Both the position numbers and the translations under genes were made by a program. The notes under the pieces are model-generated. The model saw only the letters and a list, made by a program, of their open reading frames with translations, ran no database searches and was not told the DNA's origin. Positions 59,877 through 64,000 of a DNA stretch of 64,000 nt are shown one piece after another; the first letter of the stretch is position 1; every line of letters begins with the position of its first letter. This stretch comes from Gorillibacterium massiliense. GTDB taxonomy: Bacteria > Bacillota > Bacilli > Paenibacillales > NBRC-103111. The stretch is taken from positions 1-64,000 of the forward strand of contig NZ_CBQR020000114.1 in the NCBI RefSeq assembly GCF_000455485.1, given 5' to 3'.

Positions 59877-61257
59877 TGTTCGATTCCTCCATAGACCAGA
59901 CATGGGCCGTCAGTTTGCCGTCCGACAGCTGTATTTTCACGATATCGCCAAGTTGCACGGTATTGATGGAACGGACGAGTTTCTTCTCTTTTTCGTCGAA
60001 AACAAGGCTGTACCCCCGCGACATTACCTTCAGCGGACTGAGGGCATCCAACTGGCGTACGGCGGATTGAAAGCCAGATTTACTCGCCTGCTGCTTCACC
60101 CGCATCGCGGACAGAAGCTGCTTGTTCATGGAAGCGAGACGCTTGCGGGCAAAATCCGCTTGCTCACCGGGATGATGGGCGATCACTGATTGCTTAAGCT
60201 TGGACATCCGATGTTTTTCCTGGGTTAAACGCGCATGCATGCGGTAACCCAGCAACTCGCGCAACCGGTCCAACTGCTGGACGGGCTCCCGCAGCTGCCG
60301 CCGCGGATTCGAAAGAGCCTGCGACCGCAGTAAAATATCCAACCGTTTGCGGTTATCCGCAAGCCGCTTCATCAGCGCACGCTGCAGCTGTCCCGATTCG
60401 TAGTGAAGCTTCTGCTTCAGCTCCAGATGGTGGGGGACAGCCAGTTCAGCCGCTGCGGTAGGCGTTGCCGCTCGTATATCGGCGACGAAATCGGCGATGG
60501 TAAAATCCGTTTCGTGGCCAACCGCTGAGATCACCGGAATACGGGAAGCGAAGATGCTTCTCGCCACGATCTCCTCGTTGAAGGCCCATAGCTCTTCGAG
60601 AGAGCCGCCGCCACGGCCGACAATAAGCACGTCGGCTTCCTGCCGCTCGTTCATCGCTTCCACCGCCTTGACGATGGAAGGGGCCGCTCCTTTTCCCTGC
60701 ACGAGTACCGGGTACAGGATGATATTGACGGAAGGGTACCGCCGCTGCAGCGTAATTAAAATATCCCGTACGGCCGCGCCCGTAGGGGATGTGATGACGC
60801 CGACGGTTTTGGGTAGTCTCGGGATCGGCTTTTTCCGTTCAGCAGAAAACAGCCCCTCCCTCTCCAGCTTCATCTTCAACTGCTCAAAAGCGAGATAGAG
60901 GCTGCCGATGCCGTCCGGCTGCATTTGCGTCACATAGAATTGATACTGGCCGTCTCGCTCATAAACGGAAACGCTGCCCCGGGCAAGCACCCTCGTGCCT
61001 TCCTTTGGAATAAACGGAAGCCGTTGATTGTAAGAAGCGAACATGATGCTCTTCAAGCGGCTCTCCGCATCCTTCAAAGTGAAGTACATATGGCCGCTGC
61101 CATGATGGGTAAAGTTGGAGATTTCCCCCCGCACCCACACATCCTGAAACAGCGGCTCGCCCTCCAGCTTGCGCTTGATCAGCCGGTTCAAATCCTTTAT
61201 CGAGAGAACGTTATCCTGTTCGATGCCATTATCGGGCTGGTACATTGGGTCCGGCAT
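59860..61257 (-). CDS. xseA: Exodeoxyribonuclease VII large subunit
   Basis: 465-residue nuclease subunit that degrades single-stranded DNA in both directions. An OB-fold lies at the N-terminus ([39 protein letters not shown]), then the catalytic domain ([68 protein letters not shown]-like) and a long C-terminal coiled-coil. The ATG follows GGAGGCGG and overlaps folD by 29 bases. Confidence 0.98.
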   Translation of the reverse strand: MPDPMYQPDNGIEQDNVLSIKDLNRLIKRKLEGEPLFQDVWVRGEISNFTHHGSGHMYFTLKDAESRLKSIMFASYNQRLPFIPKEGTRVLARGSVSVYERDGQYQFYVTQMQPDGIGSLYLAFEQLKMKLEREGLFSAERKKPIPRLPKTVGVITSPTGAAVRDILITLQRRYPSVNIILYPVLVQGKGAAPSIVKAVEAMNERQEADVLIVGRGGGSLEELWAFNEEIVARSIFASRIPVISAVGHETDFTIADFVADIRAATPTAAAELAVPHHLELKQKLHYESGQLQRALMKRLADNRKRLDILLRSQALSNPRRQLREPVQQLDRLRELLGYRMHARLTQEKHRMSKLKQSVIAHHPGEQADFARKRLASMNKQLLSAMRVKQQASKSGFQSAVRQLDALSPLKVMSRGYSLVFDEKEKKLVRSINTVQLGDIVKIQLSDGKLTAHVWSMEESNNGQGN

Positions 61258-62095
61258 GCTCAGCCGCCTCCAGTGTGTTTTTCAAAAGCATAGTAATCGT
61301 CATGGGACCGACGCAGCCCGGTACAGGGGTTACGTAACTTGCCGTTTCCAGCACATCATTGAAATCTACATCGCCGCACAGCTTATCGTTTTCATCCCGG
61401 TTCATCCCAACGTCGATAACGATGGCGCCCGGTTTGATATATTCCTTGGTTACCATTTTGGCACGGCCTACGGCTGCGATCAGGATATCCGCCTGACGCG
61501 CGATTTCCGGCAAGTTATCCGTGCGGGAATGGCAGACGGTAACTGTCGCATTTTCTCTCAGCATGAGCATCGCCATCGGCTTGCCCACAATATTGCTGCG
61601 GCCGATAATGACGGCATGCTTGCCCGCTAAAGGCACGTTCAAATAGCGCAATACTTCGATCACACCAGCAGGCGTACAGGGCAGCAGACCTTTTTTGCCG
61701 ATCATCAGATTGCCGACGTTAATAGGGTGAAAGCAGTCCACATCTTTGTGAACGGAGATGGTGTCGATCACCGTCTCTTCATTGATGTGCGCCGGCAAAG
61801 GCAGTTGCACCAAAATGCCGTTAATCCGAGGATTCACATTCAACTGGCTGATCAATGTCAAAAGCTCTTGTTCTGACGTTTCTTCCGGCAGCCGGTGGAG
61901 TTCGGAATACATGCCTACCTCATGGCAAGCTTTCTCCTTGTTGCGAACGTAAACAGCCGAAGCAGGATCGTTGCCCACCAAAATAACAGCGAGTCCCGGC
62001 TGTCTTCCTTCGTTGGCCATGCGGTGCACTTCCTGCTTGATGCCGTCGCGAACGGAAGCGACGATTTCTTTCCCGTTGATTATCGTTGCGGTCAT
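61229..62095 (-). CDS. folD: Methylenetetrahydrofolate dehydrogenase/cyclohydrolase
   Basis: 288-residue bifunctional folate enzyme converting 5,10-methylene-THF to 10-formyl-THF through methenyl-THF, with NADP. The active-site Lys is in [14 protein letters not shown], the signature PLPAHI and [15 protein letters not shown] follow, then the cofactor motif [17 protein letters not shown], and the C-terminal [18 protein letters not shown]. The ATG follows GAGGAGGAG. Between nusB and xseA, as in Bacillus. Confidence 0.98.
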   Translation of the reverse strand: MTATIINGKEIVASVRDGIKQEVHRMANEGRQPGLAVILVGNDPASAVYVRNKEKACHEVGMYSELHRLPEETSEQELLTLISQLNVNPRINGILVQLPLPAHINEETVIDTISVHKDVDCFHPINVGNLMIGKKGLLPCTPAGVIEVLRYLNVPLAGKHAVIIGRSNIVGKPMAMLMLRENATVTVCHSRTDNLPEIARQADILIAAVGRAKMVTKEYIKPGAIVIDVGMNRDENDKLCGDVDFNDVLETASYVTPVPGCVGPMTITMLLKNTLEAAEHAGPNVPAR

Positions 62096-62124
62096 GTCGT
62101 TCTCCTCCTCCGGTTGATATCTTT

Positions 62125-62592
62125 TTATTGCTCTTTCCCTGCAGCGCTCTGCGTCTTGAGCTTGTCCAGGTCTTGTATCATTTTACCCAAAACTCCATTG
62201 ACGAACTTCCCGGATTCCTCCGTCCCGAAATGCTTCGCCAGTTCAATGGCTTCATTGACGACAACCTTCGGCGGAACATCGTCCCGGTAGATCATCTCGT
62301 AAGCGGCCAGCCGCAGCACCTCTTTGTCGATACGGGACAGCCGGTCTATCTTCCAGCCTTTCAAATAAACCTTCAACACTTCGTCGATAACAGGCAGGTT
62401 GCCGATGGTTCCTTCCACTAGCTCCTGAATAAACTCCACGGCGATATGCTCGCCGCCAACTTGCAGCTCCGCCTCGTTGTCATGCTCGGCCTCGGAAACC
62501 GCCGCCACGATAGCCTCATGGGGCGTCACCTCATTCATCTCGATCTGATACAAGCTCTGTATGGCCAGCTCTCTGGCAACCCGTCGCTTCAT
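62125..62592 (-). CDS. nusB: Transcription antitermination factor NusB
   Basis: 155-residue RNA-binding factor for rRNA antitermination with NusE. The start [20 protein letters not shown], and [41 protein letters not shown], are typical of the alpha-helical fold. The ATG follows AAGAGAAAAGGC. It starts a new transcription unit, since a terminator at 62862-62910 ends the envelope-stress genes upstream; a promoter should lie in 62593-62861. Confidence 0.98.
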   Translation of the reverse strand: MKRRVARELAIQSLYQIEMNEVTPHEAIVAAVSEAEHDNEAELQVGGEHIAVEFIQELVEGTIGNLPVIDEVLKVYLKGWKIDRLSRIDKEVLRLAAYEMIYRDDVPPKVVVNEAIELAKHFGTEESGKFVNGVLGKMIQDLDKLKTQSAAGKEQ

Positions 62593-62705
62593 GCCTTTTC
62601 TCTTCCTCTCTCATATCCTAAAATCCGCGAAGCTTGTCCGCAGGCTGTTTTCTTCATGCTTTTGTGTATGATTTATTATTTCCTTGAATTGTAAAGGCGG
62701 AGCAG

Positions 62706-62816
62706 TTGGAATCGGGTGGAGAAGCGCTAGCGTTCGCCTTTGTGAGCGGATGGCCTCCTCTGTGTTTTTTTCAATGAAGCCATCCGCGAGCAACAGCGAT
62801 CGGAACCCGATTCCGA
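62706..62816. repeat. Long imperfect hairpin related to the dispersed repeat
   Basis: GGAATCGGGT (62708-62717) pairs with 62805-62814, and GCGGATGGC (62746-62754) with 62779-62787, with partial pairing between. The segment 62729-62751 matches the complement of the central block of the dispersed repeat (8664-8695) at 20 of 23 bases. It is a candidate third, shorter member of that family. It fills the nusB upstream gap. Confidence 0.55.
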
Positions 62817-62861
62817 ACTGTGGAGTCTTTACTCATTCAAGATGCTTTATCATTTTCCCAC

Positions 62862-62910
62862 AAAAAAATCCATGAAGAAAACAGCCCGGAGGCTGATCTT
62901 CACGGATTTT
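62862..62910 (-). terminator. Terminator of the asp23-amaP-DUF2273 genes
   Basis: On the minus strand AAAATCCGTGAAGA and TTCTTCATGGATTTT pair with one mismatch around AGCCTCCGGGCT, then T residues follow. Stem starts at the DUF2273 stop codon. Confidence 0.88.
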
Positions 62911-63136
62911 ACCTGAACATTCGCCATCTATCCGTCAACCATTGCCAAAGATCGTAAAATCCGGGTATCGGCTCGCGCCGATCAAGCTTCCTACCCACAT
63001 GATACCCGATAAAAACAATGAAAGCAAAAATCAGCATATCCCAAAATCCGGCCAGCAGATAAACCAGACCCAACAGCAATCCGAAAGCCGAGCCGATGAT
63101 TTTACCGATGTGCTGGAGAAAAAATTCACGCCACAT
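62909..63136 (-). CDS. DUF2273 small membrane protein
   Basis: 75 residues, two hydrophobic segments (IGSAFGLLLGLVYLLAG and WDMLIFAFIVFIGYHVG) then the basic RKLDRREPIPGFYDLW tail typical of DUF2273. These small proteins accompany AmaP and Asp23 in Gram-positive envelope-stress operons; their biochemical role is unknown. The ATG follows AGGGGTGG, 15 bases after amaP. Confidence 0.94.
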   Translation of the reverse strand: MWREFFLQHIGKIIGSAFGLLLGLVYLLAGFWDMLIFAFIVFIGYHVGRKLDRREPIPGFYDLWQWLTDRWRMFR

Positions 63137-63151
63137 GGATGAAAACCACCC

Positions 63152-63715
63152 CTATTCCACTCTGCTTTTGAAGGTATTGGCACTTTGCGCGACATTGGCA
63201 ACGTAAACCGAAACGCTTGCTGTCGGAATGCCGGTAATATCCTCCAAGTGGTTTTTCACAGCTGCTTGGATCTCTTCGATCAATGTCGGGATGGAGGTTT
63301 CCCCGTCAACGACGGTGCGGAGTTCGATATCCAGCCCTGCATTGGATACTTTCACCCGTGCCTTCAAATCCCGCACGCCTCTGGAGCGGGTTGCCGCTTT
63401 CAGAGCGAGATTTTCAATGGTATCCACCGAAATCTTGATATCCCCGAATTCTGTCCGCTGATCGATGGAAGGCACATTCGAATTACTGGACGGCCGAATG
63501 GCGATAAACAGCAAACGGAATGCGATGATGAGCAGGACAATGCAGACTGCGATGAATGTAACCGCTGTGTAATTATCGTTATAAATGTTGGTTAGATAGC
63601 TCTTTGCATCGTCGAACGGTACAAATCCGAAGCTGGCCATCAAGCAAAAAATCAACGCTGCGATGGCAGCGAGACTGAACAAAACAAGCAGGAAACGATC
63701 GATGATCTTAGCCAC
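63152..63715 (-). CDS. amaP: Alkaline shock response membrane anchor protein AmaP
   Basis: 187 residues. I chose the GTG at 63713-63715, which follows AGGAGGGACAAGC; the longer open frame starting at 63781 lacks a site. Two helices (FLLVLFSLAAIAALIFCLM; VTFIAVCIVLLIIAFRLLF) with a short loop lead to a cytoplasmic Asp23-like domain (ISVDTIENLALKAATRSRGV, ASVSVYVANV). AmaP anchors Asp23 at the membrane. Here the linked asp23 gene lies upstream, at the window edge. Confidence 0.95.
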   Translation of the reverse strand: MAKIIDRFLLVLFSLAAIAALIFCLMASFGFVPFDDAKSYLTNIYNDNYTAVTFIAVCIVLLIIAFRLLFIAIRPSSNSNVPSIDQRTEFGDIKISVDTIENLALKAATRSRGVRDLKARVKVSNAGLDIELRTVVDGETSIPTLIEEIQAAVKNHLEDITGIPTASVSVYVANVAQSANTFKSRVE

Positions 63716-63863
63716 TTTGGCTTGTCCCTCCTGAATGGGAAGAAGGAGCCCTCCCGAATGCAAACGGACAAAGTCGTTCAATCCGATCCTTGCCCGAATG
63801 CAAGGGCTGGCCCCTTCTCCGGTACGTTCATATAAGAAAGTGTTTATCGAAGTACAATCCGGT

Positions 63864-64000
63864 TTATTTTACTCTGGACTGACTAGGCTCTTCTTCGGAA
63901 GACTTGTCTACGCTCTTGAACTGCACATCATGAATGTGCACGTTGACTTCGACGACATCAAGACCGGTCATGGATTCGATGGCGCGCTTCACATTGTTTT
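63864..64000 (-). CDS. Asp23/Gls24 family envelope stress protein (N-terminus outside window)
   Basis: Only the last 44 residues are in the window: NNVKRAIESMTGLDVVEVNV and HIHDVQFKSVD, ending SQSRVK before the TAA at 63864-63866. This is the conserved C-terminal half of the Asp23/Gls24 fold. It heads the amaP and DUF2273 genes; the gap to amaP is 148 bases. The Bacillus homologue is YqhY. Confidence 0.93.
   Translation of the reverse strand, partial: NNVKRAIESMTGLDVVEVNVHIHDVQFKSVDKSSEEEPSQSRVK

Noticed and set aside
1-64000. CRISPR arrays, tRNA or rRNA genes
   Set aside because: I saw no regularly spaced repeats and no tRNA or rRNA signature on either strand, though a dedicated scan was not possible.

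Overview
The window reads as chromosome of a spore-forming Bacillota of the Paenibacillaceae (Paenibacillus-like). This is inferred from spo0A and spoIVB, from the conserved Bacillus-type order asp23-nusB-folD-xseA-xseB-ispA-dxs-tlyA-ahrC-recN-spoIVB-spo0A, from strong AGGAGG ribosome sites, from frequent GTG/TTG starts, and from many sugar ABC transporters paired with YesM/YesN-type two-component systems. No rRNA, tRNA, CRISPR array or intact insertion sequence was seen. Most genes lie on the minus strand.

1-15.3 kb is a carbohydrate-utilisation locus read leftwards: response regulator, sensor kinase, two permeases, a solute-binding lipoprotein, a GH105-type unsaturated-uronyl hydrolase, a 1897-residue clan GH-A glycoside hydrolase, then a LacI repressor overlapping a Gfo/Idh/MocA dehydrogenase. 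The likely substrate is a pectin-type or other uronate-containing glycan. 15.3-19.7 kb is a second sugar-acid module. In it a GntR/LacI hybrid regulator sits between an intact SDR dehydrogenase and, on the other side, a ManD-type dehydratase plus a degenerate SDR that has lost its catalytic Tyr and Lys. 19.7-23.1 kb holds a Nudix hydrolase, an acetyltransferase, an SDR, type II pantothenate kinase and a low-molecular-weight phosphatase. A dispersed repeat with terminal inverted repeats occurs at 8.56-8.85 kb and again at 22.41-22.60 kb.

23.2-26.6 kb is a UgpB/A/E-like transporter without its ATPase. Next come a metallo-beta-lactamase-fold protein, a VanW protein paired with an unrecognised exported protein, a MoxR-DUF58-DUF4129 operon, an MFS/ROK pair, a YtrA-type ABC exporter operon with a clear operator, an ArsR-like regulator and an MFS efflux protein. 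At 42.2-43.5 kb an FMN riboswitch with its own terminator precedes an EamA/DMT transporter, a likely riboflavin importer. The upstream part of that leader is partly duplicated 1 kb away, on the far side of a small membrane-protein gene. It opens a decaying stretch (43.4-46.7 kb) with a frameshifted methyltransferase, a papain-like peptidase and an integrase remnant.

46.8-64 kb is core genome: amtB, spo0A (TTG start, sigma-H promoter and 0A boxes), spoIVB, recN, argR/ahrC, tlyA, dxs, ispA, xseB, xseA, folD, nusB and the DUF2273-amaP-asp23 envelope-stress genes, cut by the right edge.
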